DNA from: Rhyacophila brunnea
Taxonomy: Eukaryota > Arthropoda > Insecta > Trichoptera > Rhyacophilidae
Direction: 5' to 3'
NCBI GenBank assembly: GCA_022495005.1
Contig: JAGYXB010000437.1
Location: forward strand, 1,054,001 to 1,118,000
DNA length: 64,000 nt
Position numbers and translations under genes: made by a program. Positions 1-11,040 of this stretch are shown here, piece by piece; within the stretch, counting starts at the first letter, position 1, and each line of letters opens with the position of its first letter. Below the pieces are notes generated by a model. It searched no databases. It was not told the DNA's origin and saw nothing but the letters and a program-made list of their open reading frames with translations.

Positions 1-629
1 CTTTGAGAAAACTATAATAAATATTATATCCTGACCTAAAACTTAACTAGCCGATAACTTACTCGTAGATTTGGATTAAATATTATAATATGCAATTCAC
101 TGTGGATATTTTTTTTTATAAATCCAGTAAATTATGTGCATACAAAATATGAATAATAATATATTATTTTACTAACATATAATAGAAATCAAAAATGGTG
201 TGTAATAAGATAAAATACAAAAGGTTTTATATTATAATAATATAATGTCTGAAATAGAATAAGAATAGCTTTAGAATTCTTTCTCGTTTCACCTAAGACG
301 TTAATGATTTGTTATTTTATTTCAACCGGACCAAACTCCACAGAAATTCACCCGTATACGGTGACTAATAGGAAAACGTACTGAGCCAAAATACCTTTTC
401 AGCGTAATGCCGTTGTTTGCTGCGTCACTAGAGATAAAAACTCAATTAGAACGTTTCAAATCCACACGTGCGCAGGATGCTAAAATCGACTTATTAAAAA
501 AGAACAACGGCCGAATCGGGAGGGACACTTTATTGGTATCTAAATGTAACATAGAAAGAGCATATTGGTGAGCAGTGTGTCTGAAGAGTGCAACTATAGT
601 GCACTATTTGCTGTTAAAAATCTTGGTTC
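1..629. other. AT-rich stretch, no gene recognised
   Basis: No recognised repeat or gene. The only coding-like segment is a 54-codon ATG-to-TGA frame at 407-571 on the + strand, less AT-rich than its surroundings. It matches no family I recognise. It could be a decayed exon or chance. Confidence 0.3.
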
Positions 630-1065
630 ATATGAATACGTGTATTAATTAAGGCGCTAAGTACCAAAATAATAAAAACTGACATTTTTATAGAAACATG
701 TTCTACATACCAACGCCAATAACTTCAACTATAGTCTAAGTGCCTCAAGCAAGTCAAAAAAATACAGCAAAATAATTAAACCTGTCGACGTTGTAAGTCC
801 GTTGGCGTGTTTTATTTATAATGGTGTAAGTAACACTGCAGTGGTCAACGCCATTCAATATAAAATAGCTGACGATGGTGTGTTGATACTTGCGAGTTCT
901 TAATACCTAAAATTATAGAAGCTGCCGTGATTGCTTCACACTGTAAAACTACATTTTTCAAAAGGTCTGCTTCATGAAATTTTACTGCAATGACTCGGTA
1001 TTTTGTAACTACAGGCAATACTACTTTTTGGTACTTAGAGCCTTATTTAATACACGTATTCATAT
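630..1065. mobile_element. Short TIR element (MITE-like foldback)
   Basis: The outer ends are imperfect inverted repeats of about 42 bp. The left arm (630-671) begins ATATGAATACGTGTATT, and the right arm (1024-1065) is its complement with a few mismatches. The interior, about 350 bp, has no reading frame of note. Length, TIRs and lack of coding fit a non-autonomous DNA transposon. No convincing target duplication was found, so the superfamily is open. Confidence 0.6.
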
Positions 1066-1153
1066 ATACTGGGGATTTTAAAAGTAATTTCTAGTGAATG
1101 GTAAAAAATGGATTTTTGTGTGATAGATATTTTAGTGAAAATAGATAACTTAA

Positions 1154-2205
1154 CGGCCCACGTGCTCGTCGTAGGTCGAAATTGAGTTTTTATTGTATTT
1201 TCAAACCATGATCCTGGACACTCCTTAAACGTTGTAGATAATCTATTTATATAATTTTGAAGCCTTATTATTTTTTATAGTTATTTTAAACATTTGATGA
1301 CTGCATAAAGTATTTTTGTTACATAAAATAGTATTCTTTTAAACCTCTCGCTCTAATGTTTTAGAATATAGTCATATTTCGGTACATAACTGTGCAGTGG
1401 TGTTAAGATTTTTTACATTTATTAATTTTTAAACGCATTTATAAAACCATTAGTATAATTTATTACGAGATAATTTTTGTAAAATATTCACGATAAAAAA
1501 TTATATTGATAATCTCTGTGATCCCAAATTTGACAAGAATTAGGCATTTTATTATTCAAAAAATCGGCAAGATTAACACATTTGAAGATGATTCTAAAGA
1601 TACTTATTATAAGCTATGTCTTTGACCATTCAAAAGTGATAAACATCTTATGAATAATGATTGCTTTATAATAATTATTGACCTAAGAATAAGGTAGTGT
1701 TTTTTTGAAATACGCCATTTTTTTTGTCATTCCCCAGTGGTTAAGCTACAACATACGGCCGTAGCCATAAATTGACAAACTATAATTAAAGTATTATTAA
1801 CTATAATTAAAGTGCCTAATTCTTGTCAAATTTGGGATCACAGAGATTATCAATATAATTTTTTATCGTGAAAATTTTACAAAAATTATCTCGTAATAAA
1901 TTATACTAATGGTTTTATAAATGCGTTTAAAAATTAATAAATGTAAAAAATCTTGACACCACTGCACAGTTATGTACCGAAATATGACTATATTCTGAAA
2001 CATTAGAGCGAGAGGTTTAAAAGAATACTATTTTATGTAATAAAAATACTTTATGCAGTCATTAAATGTTTGAAATAACTATAAAGGATAATAAGGCTTC
2101 AAAATTATATAAATAGATTATCTACAACGTTTAAGGAGTGTCCAGGATCATGGTTTGAAAATACAATAAAAACTCAATTTCGACCTACGACGAGCATGTC
2201 CCCCC
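1154..2205. mobile_element. TTAA-flanked snap-back element (TTAA family 1, copy 1)
   Basis: TTAA occurs at 1150-1153 and 2206-2209, directly outside the element. The arms 1154-1546 and 1813-2205 are inverted copies of each other over about 393 bp with few mismatches, separated by a 266-bp spacer. Both arms carry TGCTCGTCGTAGGTCGAAAT or its complement. Copies at 24658-25311 and 56051-57645 have only one arm plus the spacer, so this copy has gained a second, inverted arm. No transposase is encoded. TTAA duplication is the hallmark of piggyBac-type transposition, but the ends lack the usual piggyBac terminus, so the superfamily is inference. Confidence 0.8.
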
Positions 2206-2416
2206 TTAAGATTCGCATATTATGATACTGCGGTAATTGTTTCTTCTGAAGAATGATACACAGAGTTGCTATATCAAATTAATAGAGGACCGTTTCTTAT
2301 TAATAGGAATGAGACTAAGTTAATGGTTATCGATCGAGCTAACCTTCTACCCGCAGCAAATACTCTTCAAAATCTAGAAACAGTGGACAAGTTTGTATAT
2401 CTGGGATAGACCATTA

Positions 2417-2491
2417 AGTGTGCACTTCTTATCATTGCTTCGCATCCACGTAGTAAAGGTGGATGCGAAGCAATGATAAGAAGTGCACACT
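2417..2491. repeat. Perfect 33-bp inverted repeat (hairpin)
   Basis: Arm 2417-2449 is exactly complementary to 2459-2491 with a 9-nt loop (2450-2458). The right arm is the LINE sequence encoding the conserved GGCEAMIR block. The left arm is its inverted duplicate and displaces the codons expected there. Confidence 0.9.
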
Positions 2492-2625
2492 GATTACAAA
2501 AAAAATGGTGACACATCTTACTGTTATAATGGAAGTAAGGAAGAAATTTAATGGCCACGAAAATTATACTTTTTAATTAACTATTTTTTTATTCAACGAA
2601 TAATTCACAAGATTTAAGAATGTAA

Positions 2626-2852
2626 CCTTTGGCGTCGTGGGTCCCAGGTTCGAATCCTGGGTCTGGCAAGTACACATATTGTTTTTCAATTTATGTATGA
2701 GCCAGAGTATGGACCTGCAGGTTCAGCAAATGGCTGACATCCATTTCTCGTAAAAAAAAAACAAAAATCTGTTAATACAAACCTTCACTATATGGAGGCC
2801 CATGATGCTATTAGGATCAGAAATGGTTGGAACATTCTAATTAAGTTTGTAT
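2626..2852 (+). mobile_element. tRNA-derived SINE, family 1
   Basis: A Pol III B-box-like GGTTCGAATCC lies at 2647-2657, followed by a body shared with 22470-22640, 31617-31835 (minus) and 58443-58668. The shared body includes CAAATGGCTGACATCCATTT and TGGAGGCCCAT. The 5' tRNA-like part is short here. The 58443 copy shows the longer tRNA-like head. Non-coding, presumably mobilised by a LINE. Confidence 0.75.
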
Positions 2853-2899
2853 GTTCAATAATTATAATGTTACATTCTTAAATTTTGTGAAAAATAGTT

Positions 2900-3175
2900 G
2901 TTTAAAAAATATTAGCAAGTTCTAGTAAGTTACAACAATAAATCTTGGAGTGATCCGTGACGTCGGTTAGTAATTAAAGTAATACCTACTTTGATTTAAA
3001 ATACAAAAGTCGATCACCACTAGTAGCTAAATTTGGAAAGAGTTTCCGAGCTATTAGTTAAAATTTGTCGCAATTAAGTATGGCACCTTTAGCATAGTGG
3101 TTTATGTACATGGCCGCGAAACCCGAGAGATACAGGTTCGATTCCTGCGGGGTGTTTTCAAAATTATGTATATTC
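2900..3175 (+). mobile_element. SINE-like repeat with internal tRNA-like module, family 2
   Basis: A B-box GGTTCGATTCC at 3135-3145 is preceded by an A-box-like TAGCATAGTGG at about 3090. About 170 bp upstream (GGAGTGATCC, GACGTCGGTTAGTAATT) is shared with copies at 41410 and 44690. The tRNA-like module therefore sits inside the repeat rather than at its 5' end. Tail fragments of the family, with ATTCACAAGATT, occur at 2568-2626, 13815-13905 and 40425-40470. Confidence 0.7.
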
Positions 3176-3515
3176 AACACTATACTTATTCAAAAATTAG
3201 TGTTCTCCATATTGAAGGTAGGCTCTGAAGGCGAGGAAGCGAAAGGCAATTGATGCCTTCGAAATGCCTTGTATTTTCTGAACAGAGCAAGACAAACCAG
3301 TCAATACTTATTCAGAGAGGAACGGCTCTCGAAAATATGTCTGAGATGTATTCTACAGTTTTTTGGATATATTATTCGATGCGGACCAGATAACCTAGAG
3401 AGATTGATGGTTTTAGGTCGTTTCCGAAAACTTGTACATATAAAGTTCTCTGTGTCACACTTCACCATGAAAATTTTGTATCGGAAATATATGACCGTAT
3501 ATTAAAGACTGTCCA

Positions 3516-4169
3516 ACTCTTTGGGTCGTGTAGTACTGACATAAAATTCATCTTGAAATAAAACACGGTTCTTGCGGTTTACACTTTACAGGAAGCCAGC
3601 AGCAAACAAATTTTGAAAATAGCCGATATACTGGATTATTTGTTAGGTTGGGTTAGATTTTCATTCTTGAATTCATGAATTTTGCCAAAATCAGCCATGC
3701 AAATTGAATTAATGTTCATATTGAATCTAATAAAATTAGAGACCGTTTAGTATACGGTACATCTCTTTCCGATAAGAAAGCTCACGGCGAACTACGTTAA
3801 AGTTCCTACCACCACCCGTCATATATGCACGGCCGCTTTCTATGACGCTTTAAACGTGTCTGAAAGAAGTGATTTTAAGTGGTTATTTCGTCTCGAGACG
3901 GAGCCGCACGGGACTGATGCTGCAACCATGCACCGTAGTGCTTAAAAGTTGAATTTTTTTACGTACAATTTACATAACCGTTTTACGTAACCTACAGAAA
4001 AGGTAAAGTATAGGATGAGCTTCAGCACACTTCAGTTTACAGGGTCAAAATTCATTTTGCCCTGAGAGAAGCATATAACTGAGAGAGTTTTGGTCATTTA
4101 TAAAATGATTGAATTTCAGAATGGTTACGATTCTTATCCACGAGGGAACGACTAGAATTAAATAGAGCT
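3516..4169. other. Intergenic stretch, no gene recognised
   Basis: Mixed sequence with no long reading frame and no repeat family that I could match elsewhere in the window. 3780-3940 is somewhat GC-richer without recognisable coding. Confidence 0.3.
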
Positions 4170-4672
4170 TGTAGCTGTAGTATAGTAACGATCAAATATC
4201 TATTTTTTAATGTATCAAATTATTCTGCACTAATATATTCCCAACGAATCATATTCCAGTAAACAACTCTTAGCTGGATCAACAGATTGATATCGATATT
4301 CAATACGGTATCGCAATGGATAATTAGCCGAATAATCATTTCCCATAGTATCATATTTTCTTATGACTGTAATAATAAATAAAATTTCACAAGCTACTCG
4401 ATTTAAACCGCTGACTCTATAATTAGTCCAATATAATTATATGTTAGAATATAAGGTTTATATATTACTTTTGATTGTATAAATAACGAATAATGATTTA
4501 TCTAAATGTCACTCGAATCCAAGTACCTGGCTCGTAACTATCTCAGTATATTATATGTACTGTTATTGTATTTATACTATTGTACCAATCGTTATGCTGC
4601 TAATAAAAGCTCGCTTCTGCTGCATTTTCCACTTCATCATCATTATCCTCAACCCACACATCGAATACCACA
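4170..4672 (+). mobile_element. Retrotransposon LTR (copy 1)
   Basis: Starts TGTAGCTGTAG and ends CA at 4672, followed directly by GTGGTGAC, which resembles a primer-binding site. The same order is found at 61708-62308. Internal signals are a TATA-like TATAAAT (4478-4484) and AATAAA (4602-4607), the expected U3-R-U5 arrangement. No gag or pol follows, so this is an LTR plus a trace of leader. The primer-binding site type suggests a Ty3/gypsy or BEL-type element; which one is uncertain. Confidence 0.65.
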
Positions 4673-4964
4673 GTGGTGACTCAACAAGCTAAATAGCTAT
4701 AGATTTTAGTCAATTTAATTATGATAAGTAAAAAATTACGTTTTCCGAACATTTAATTTCTTTCTGTAAGTAAACCGACAAAAAGAATTTTACTGGCAAT
4801 TTTATAAATATTATAAATTTAACAAGACTATCTTTTTTAGAAGTATCGTTTGGTTGTCAAATCGCATCCCCATAATTATTTCTCATGATTAAAAATTCAT
4901 CAATCATAGAAAATCATTTTTTTAGGTAAGATTTTCTTCTATCACTTAGAAATCAATTTTATGT
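4673..4964. other. AT-rich spacer
   Basis: Follows the LTR's primer-binding-site-like bases. No retrotransposon gene, no gene and no matched repeat. Confidence 0.3.
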
Positions 4965-5122
4965 ACTTCTTGGATACCACTGGATGACTGAATTTTTCCA
5001 AAGATTGTCCCTTCGAGATATGTGTTCAGCCTATTTCCATTTGAGTTTTTTTTGCAAACTCTATTACATCGCAAGCTATTGCCTGTCTCCTGGAATGAGT
5101 GGATAAGGAGACAGACAATTAA
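4965..5122 (-). mobile_element. LINE family A fragment
   Basis: The sequence GTACTTCTTGGATACCACTG and what follows matches the minus-strand LINE end at 39727-39870, interrupted by small differences. It corresponds to the VIQWYPRSTKRP region near the reverse-transcriptase C-terminus. Too short and broken to code. Confidence 0.6.
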
Positions 5123-5125
5123 GTA

Positions 5126-6398
5126 ATAATTTTACTATATTGTAGTTTAGCATGAGAATTCAGATTTCTTTTATTGCATATTACTCTTTTGATATTTAAA
5201 TAATAATTGTCATTACTAATATAGGTCCATCAACGACTTTGGGGTGAAGGTAAAGGATGATGGAGTGTACTACTACTGAGATAATGATACTGAATCTGAT
5301 ACAATTATTCATAGATTATATAGATATAATATAGAGTCATAGCAATTATTATGACTCAATATTTATATAAATTAATTGTTGATATATAGCCGTCTAGTAT
5401 AACAACATAATTAAATATTATAATTAATAATATAAGAATAAAATAAATACGTGTTTAACTCTAGCACTCGCTGCGCGACGCTGATAAATACTAATTACTG
5501 TTTTATGTTTCACCTGCGTGTGCGGCGTGATTCTAATCAGTTCTCTTCGGTAATTTGTAACGCGCTCATATAAAATGTAGTCTCTCTGTATATTAATATT
5601 CATGCAGTTGAATATAAATAAAGTTAATTCTTTATTAAAACTACGTTGATTATTTACGATCCTCAAACGATCCACAATTCCCAACATTAATTAAGCAAGC
5701 CATTATTGATATAGGTCACCATTGGGCAATATTCCTAACTGACACACCATTGCAACTTCGGGGCGTTTCATTAACCAGGCTTTGTTGTTGACACTCATCG
5801 AAGTATGTCACACTTGCAGAAAGTGCTGACCATTATTATATACCTGTGCAACCGCATCGTTGCAATCACTCTGATATGGCTCAGGGTTATCGACTGCCAC
5901 ACTAATATTTAACATTGTCGAATATAAAATTTTATCTGTATTTAAAACCCAGTTACAATCTATAAATTTTTCATGTCTTTGATTTATAATTGTATTATAA
6001 TATTAGTAAGATTTATAAAATGTAATACGGTGCGTGTGAGAGTGAATAATTTGATTGTGTCTATACCTCGTTTAGTCTATGGCCCGAGCAAAGATCGTAC
6101 AAACCGTTTGAAGTATCACTTTGAAGTTAATTGCACAGTTTGCGAATTTATGGTTTCCAAAAATTAACGAGAAATTCGAGTTTGGCCGAGAAAATATTTA
6201 AATTTTGCGCGTTTTTTGTGACTTCCATAATTAAAAACTTGTCACTGTTTTGCTACTATCATTTTCATTCGACAATGTTTTATTTTTTACCGTTCTTAAT
6301 TTAAATTTTCAACAATGTTATCATTCAAATATCAAACAAGAGAATTAACTGAAGCTTTCAATTAATTAGTCAAAGAAACATTTATTTTCTTTATACCA
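5126..6398. other. AT-rich stretch, no gene recognised
   Basis: I see only short frames and no matched repeat. Ends at the Helitron target A at 6398. Confidence 0.3.
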
Positions 6399-8257
6399 TC
6401 TCTATATATATAAAAATCTCGTGTCACGATGTTTGTGGTCGAACTCCTCCGAAATGGTTCGACCGATGTTTATGATTTTTTTAATGTATATTTGTTAGGT
6501 ATAAAAATAGGTCAACAAGTATATTTCATACCGCTAGGTGATTAGGGTATCTCTATCCAGAATTTTTTTTCTTTAATTTTTTTTTAAATTTCTTTTTGTA
6601 TTTTTTTTATTATTTTGCATCAAAAAATATCTATAAACCCAAATTTTCATTCTCCTACCCCCACCCTCCCATTTTTTAATCGCGATTTTATTATTTTTGT
6701 ATGAACAAATTTAACCGTCGTTCGTATTTCAAACAGAACGAAATTATTTATGTTGTTGAATGACAGATGGCGCTACGTCCGAGAAGAATTCAAGATAAGC
6801 GTCGCGTCATTTTGACATTTCATTCGGCATATCACAACGCAGTGCGTGCAAAATTTTGTACGATTTATTTTAATTTATCTATTTTTATGTGCGTGTATTA
6901 CAGTGCACAATGCCATCAAGACGCAAGGAGGGCCATTTGGGCCGTCGAACGAATAAAGCAACAAACATGCAAAATAGTAGAGCAGAAAGAATAGACGAAC
7001 AAATCCAACAAGATAACAAAAACGTGCGTGTAAGCATGTTGCAATTGCGTGCATCCCAATCACAAGAGGCACGAGCTGAACGAAATCAACAACGACAATT
7101 GGAACGGAGCCAAGCGCGCTGGTTCGTAGTTAACACACGCAGAGCAAGTGACCGACAACGCCAACAAGTACATCGAACATTTACATCCGCTTCGTTCCTT
7201 CGTCTCGCATTCGAATACGAGCCAGATATTGAATATTCCGCTCATCCGAAAGTGCTGATTGGTGCTATGGACAAAAATTTCTCCATTGTCATGCGCTCAA
7301 ATTCAAACATGAGTCAGCCGGGATGTGTTGCGCATCAGGAAAAGTGCAACTACCAGAAATTGAGATACTACCAGAACCATTGAACGGCTTGCTCATCGGC
7401 ACGGTTCCAGATTCAAACCTGTTCCTGAAGTCCATTCGCACATTCAATTCATGCTTCCAAATGACTTCGTCCGGAGCAACAGAAATAGTTCATAATACTG
7501 CGGCAAATGGTCAACAATTCCATTCTACGTTCAAAATCAAAGGTCAAGCATACCACAAAGTAGGCTCATTGCTGCTAATGCCAAACGAACCACATACATT
7601 TTACAAATCTACTTCATGGGCGCGGCGGTGAGGACATCAATCATGTGGATGCACGTTGCGGCTACAATAGCCTCAATTCGCCTAATGCCAGGCGCATCGT
7701 CGGCGAACTGGACGCCCTGTTGAATGAGCACAATGAATTATTGAAATTCTTCTAAGCACAAAGTGACAATCACGCAATTGTCATCAATCCTGATAAAACA
7801 CCAGCTGTAGAGCACGTCCGTCGATTCAATGCGCCTGTTGTTGACGACATTGCTGGAATCATGGTTGGCGACCGTACATCGACGCGAGAAATCGTGATTC
7901 GAAGAAGAAACAATAATCTGAAGTTCATCGCTGACACACACCGTTCATACGACGCTCTCCAATATCAGCTAATTTTCTGGAAGGGACAAGACGGATATTG
8001 CATAAACATTAAACAACGAGATCCTGTCACAGGTATTCCATTCATTATGAACATCATTACTCATTTTGAATTGAGAAAATGAATGGTTGATGTTTTTTTG
8101 TTTTATCGGCGGTCATCGTCTACAGCGCTCTATTCCTCTTTCTGTCATATATCCCATCCCCACACACTTACGATACATTCGTTATTTTTTATTTAACAAC
8201 CAAAATATTCACTAGAAATAATTTATATGGCAGAACAACGTTTGCCGGGTCAGCTAG
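6399..8257 (+). mobile_element. Internally deleted Helitron with both termini
   Basis: The left end is TCTCTATATATATAAAAATC after target A (6398). The right end is GCCGGGTCAGCTAG, ending CTAG at 8254-8257 before T (8258), which matches the A^T insertion and 5'-TC ... CTAG-3' ends of Helitrons. The inverted pair GGCAGAAC ... GTTTGCC just before the end fits the 3' hairpin. Between them lies only the N-terminal third of the replicase. The Rep nuclease and Pif1-type helicase are absent, so the copy is non-autonomous. Confidence 0.88.
6910..8082 (+). pseudogene. Helitron replicase N-terminal (Helitron-like_N) remnant
   Basis: In the animal Helitron family this region precedes the rolling-circle Rep nuclease and the helicase. 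The start is taken at 6910 (MPSRRKEGHLG). A charged Gln/Arg-rich segment (SQSQEARAERNQQRQLERSQ) leads into FEYEPDIEYSAHPKVLIG. A frameshift near 7320 leads to MCCASGKVQLPE, SCFQMTS and FKIKGQAYHKVGSLL. A second shift near 7618 is followed by an in-frame TAA at about 7753. The frame then continues as INPDKTPAVEHVRRFNAP, THRSYDALQY, IFWKGQDGYCINI and DPVTGIPF. The frame ends at 8082, and the rest of the protein is missing because an internal deletion joins it to the element's 3' end. Confidence 0.88.
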
Positions 8258-8370
8258 TAAATATCTAAAATAACTTTCATTATAATAGGCATTTGTCGCC
8301 AAATTAATATTTTTAATATTCATAATTAGAATAAAATTTCTTAATTTTTGTGTCCCATCTCTCCAACGAT

Positions 8371-8632
8371 TTATGCGCATAAATTCTATACACAAGACTG
8401 CTATTGGCGGGTATCAAGGGTAGTTTATCATATTTATACTATATAATTGTTAGAACAAGTTAGCCGCCTAAAATGTAAACACGGTCTATCTCCCTCTAAA
8501 AGTTAACACAGCCAAAAGAGGTGCTGTAAAACATAGCACAAATTGTAACAATTGTAATTACTAAATACATAAATATGATAAACTACCATTGATAGTTTCC
8601 GATAGCAGCCTTGTGTATAGACTAGATGCGCT
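8371..8632. mobile_element. Short foldback element
   Basis: CTATACACAAG (8386-8396) and AGTTTATCATATTTAT are matched by inverted copies ending at 8610-8620 and beyond. The arms are about 60 bp, with moderate mismatch and about 140 bp between them. Non-coding and MITE-like. Target duplication not resolved. Confidence 0.55.
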
Positions 8633-9485
8633 GATAGCTAAGATCATTAAAAGAATAAAATCATCATTTATTTGATCATACCATCGTCTAGGTCAGTACT
8701 CTTTTACGTAAACCATAAGGAAAGCATTAACCATTCTTTTCTTTACCAATTTACGTAAAAATCATTTTCAAATTTACCAAGAAGAAGTTCACGTGACGTA
8801 CTAAATAACTTAATTCGTATTGCATCACTCACAGCCTGCCGCAAGAGTGAGAGTAGGAGAAGATGTGAATTCTCCACTTTAAACAGAGATGCAGTTTCGT
8901 CTTGCCGTCGCGCAGTAGGTTCTTTGCACATAGGATAATATTTTGACGATTAATACTTACAACTAGTACCCAAAATCAGACGAAAACTTGAGTTGAGTTT
9001 TTCTTTGTGTTAGTGAAAAATGTGTGTGTAGTTTTTGTAAAGCCGCTGCGTTTTCAGTTATTGAATAATACGTTTGTATAAATTAATAAATGACAATTGG
9101 ACAGTGTGGTATATTACCCTCAGTTTTAATACTGGAATAATACATAACGGCTTAGTTGATGTTGTATATTATGTCTGAATAATAATATAAAACATTTCAT
9201 ATTATATTTTGATCCGTTTCTATGTTATTATATCGATGCCAACACACGGAACCGTCTTTTTAATGGTCTGCAATATTGGCAAATGCCTAGGGCGCTGAAT
9301 GAATAGAGGCGCCATGACATACGCCCGTGTTGTCTATTCCGTCAATTAAAACGTGCATTTGACACATTGTTAAAATTATTACTAATGGTGTAAATTATTG
9401 TGAAACTCGAATACCTACCGTATTAATCCGGAAAATTTTGAGATATCGTCTGTCAGATGTGAAAATGTACACTCTCTCTCATTTT
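8633..9485. other. Intergenic stretch, no gene recognised
   Basis: No persuasive frame. 9230-9350 is less AT-rich, but nothing was recognised in it. Confidence 0.3.
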
Positions 9486-9966
9486 ACAACGTTTTTATTA
9501 GCTCGTATTCTTATTTGTCCGGTGGTTGTTTATCCGGTACAAATCTTGCAATCGATGTTTAACCAACTTCCCGACTAGCTATACATTAGAAACTTTTAGA
9601 ATAAATCAGAAAACGATGCCAATGCGTTTTTTTAATACTTTTAGCCATCTTTAAGGAGAATAGAATTCATTTTCAGTTAATTCTGTTCAAAATGAAAAGT
9701 TATTTCGGAAGAAATCCGTAATCCAATCCACGATTATTGGTTGCTAAGTGGGTGGTCCTATCAACTAAATTATTAATATATTCGTGCGTTACTATGGAAA
9801 TCAAAATGACATTTCAGTATTCAGTATTTCTATATTTGTTTGTTTGTTTTTTTTTTTATTTACTTCATTTATCAAGTACAAGTGTGAGCATATTGAGCAT
9901 AATAATTCAATAGAGAATTTAAAAACGTAGTACATGGAAAGTTCTTTTAATCTTGTAATTATTTCT
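9486..9966 (+). repeat. Interspersed repeat H, copy 1
   Basis: Shares TCGTATTCTTATTTGTCCGG, GGTACAAATCTTGCAATCGA, TTTTCAGTTAATTCTGTT and a final TCTTGTAATTATT with four other copies. The ends are not inverted repeats of each other and there is no coding. A duplicate of the last 95 bp lies at 10095-10190. Class unknown. Confidence 0.7.
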
Positions 9967-10332
9967 TGATTTATTGTTTACTTATTATTCTAATGTATTC
10001 TATATTTTTCAATTACTATTATAAGTATCCGAATCAACTTGGTTGAACATATTGGATAACCGGTCCCTTGCTATATATCATTGTATTTTATCGGAAGTTT
10101 TAATAATCCAACAAGAGTTTGAGCATAATAATTCAACAAAAAATTTAAAACATTCTATATAAAAAGTTCTTTTTATCTTGTAATTACTGTACTATAATCG
10201 GCATAGCGTAGTAATTAGAATTGATTTATTGAGATCAATTAATAGGTCAAAGTATAACATTAGGTACTCATATGAAGTGTAAATTATGTGAAGTTGAATC
10301 CCACTTACGTTTTTTAATACGTATATTTCGGT

Positions 10333-10540
10333 GGATCTCGCGGTGCAGTGCTAAAGGCGCTCTCCTTCCACTTGAGAGTTCTGGGTTCGATCCCGGTGAG
10401 GACACAATATTTATGTATTTTTCTCAATCCCTGGGTGTTTGTGATTGTTGAAAATTACTTACTACATCCGTTATTAGTTTGATATCTAATAGGTTGTGTG
10501 TGACATGCATTCGGGCAGAGTTAAATAATACACGAATTGG
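10333..10540 (+). mobile_element. tRNA-like SINE, family 3
   Basis: An A-box-like GCGGTGCAGTGCT and a B-box GGTTCGATCCC (10384-10394) lie at tRNA spacing, with a weak anticodon-arm pairing between them. The tail (CTGGGTGTTTGTGATTGTT) recurs without the head at 28465-28490, which supports a mobile repeat and not a functional tRNA. Confidence 0.6.
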
Positions 10541-10659
10541 TATTTTATATCGTTTATAATACTATGGTGCATGTATTAGGTACTCGTAGTTTGTATTACA
10601 CGGCAAAGAATATGGTGTTAAATTATATTATATCAGTAAGGTTTAACATGAATCTTAAG

Positions 10660-11040
10660 GCTATACTTACTATAGTTGAGGCATGGTCTTAAAAAATCGT
10701 GGCTAGGCGATGCGCGGATTGTGAAAATGACACGTGCCGAACGAAATATAATTTGTCATGAAAATTCAACATGCGTCCATTTAATGTTATCTTTATTGTT
10801 ATAATACTAATAATAATGGTATATTCATTGACATGTTTTCTTTTTCAAGTACTACATAAGTAAAGTTTTTTAGTCATCTTTACACGATTTAAGAATATAT
10901 TCATCCGACACCATGACAAAACATATCGACGTGCGCACACCTCGACCGTCGGTCTCCGATTGGCGACGAGTGCGAAATTTCGTCGCACCTACTGTTGAAA
11001 ATTATTTGCCGTTTCACTGAAGTACGCTCTTAACTTGATA
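10660..11040 (+). repeat. Interspersed repeat, inverted partner of 28540-28900
   Basis: Blocks such as CATGTTTTCTTTTTCAAGTA, TTACACGATTTAAGAAT and AAAATTATTTGCC appear in reverse complement at 28540-28900. Non-coding, with a GC-richer core near 10920-11000. Confidence 0.6.

Larger units (their letters stand above)
1100..3515 (+). pseudogene. Decayed LINE reverse-transcriptase ORF, interrupted by other elements
   Basis: Three coding remnants on the + strand read as consecutive parts of one non-LTR retrotransposon reverse transcriptase. 1110-1153 gives KIDN and, read across the TTAA at 2206, LRFA, the block just before the catalytic (F/Y)ADD box. 2210-2560 gives DTAVIV, then NRNETKLMVIDRA, VDKFVYLG and GGCEAMIR, the conserved palm/thumb and post-RT blocks. 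3190-3440 gives KAIDAFEM, FFGYIIR and DNLERLMVLGR, the C-terminal block usually written KRIDAFEMW ... FGHIMR. The gaps hold a TTAA element (1154-2205) and SINE sequence (about 2568-3170). The ADD box is corrupted and stops and frameshifts are frequent, so this is a dead copy. Family resemblance is known; the single-copy reading is my inference from block order. Confidence 0.7.
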
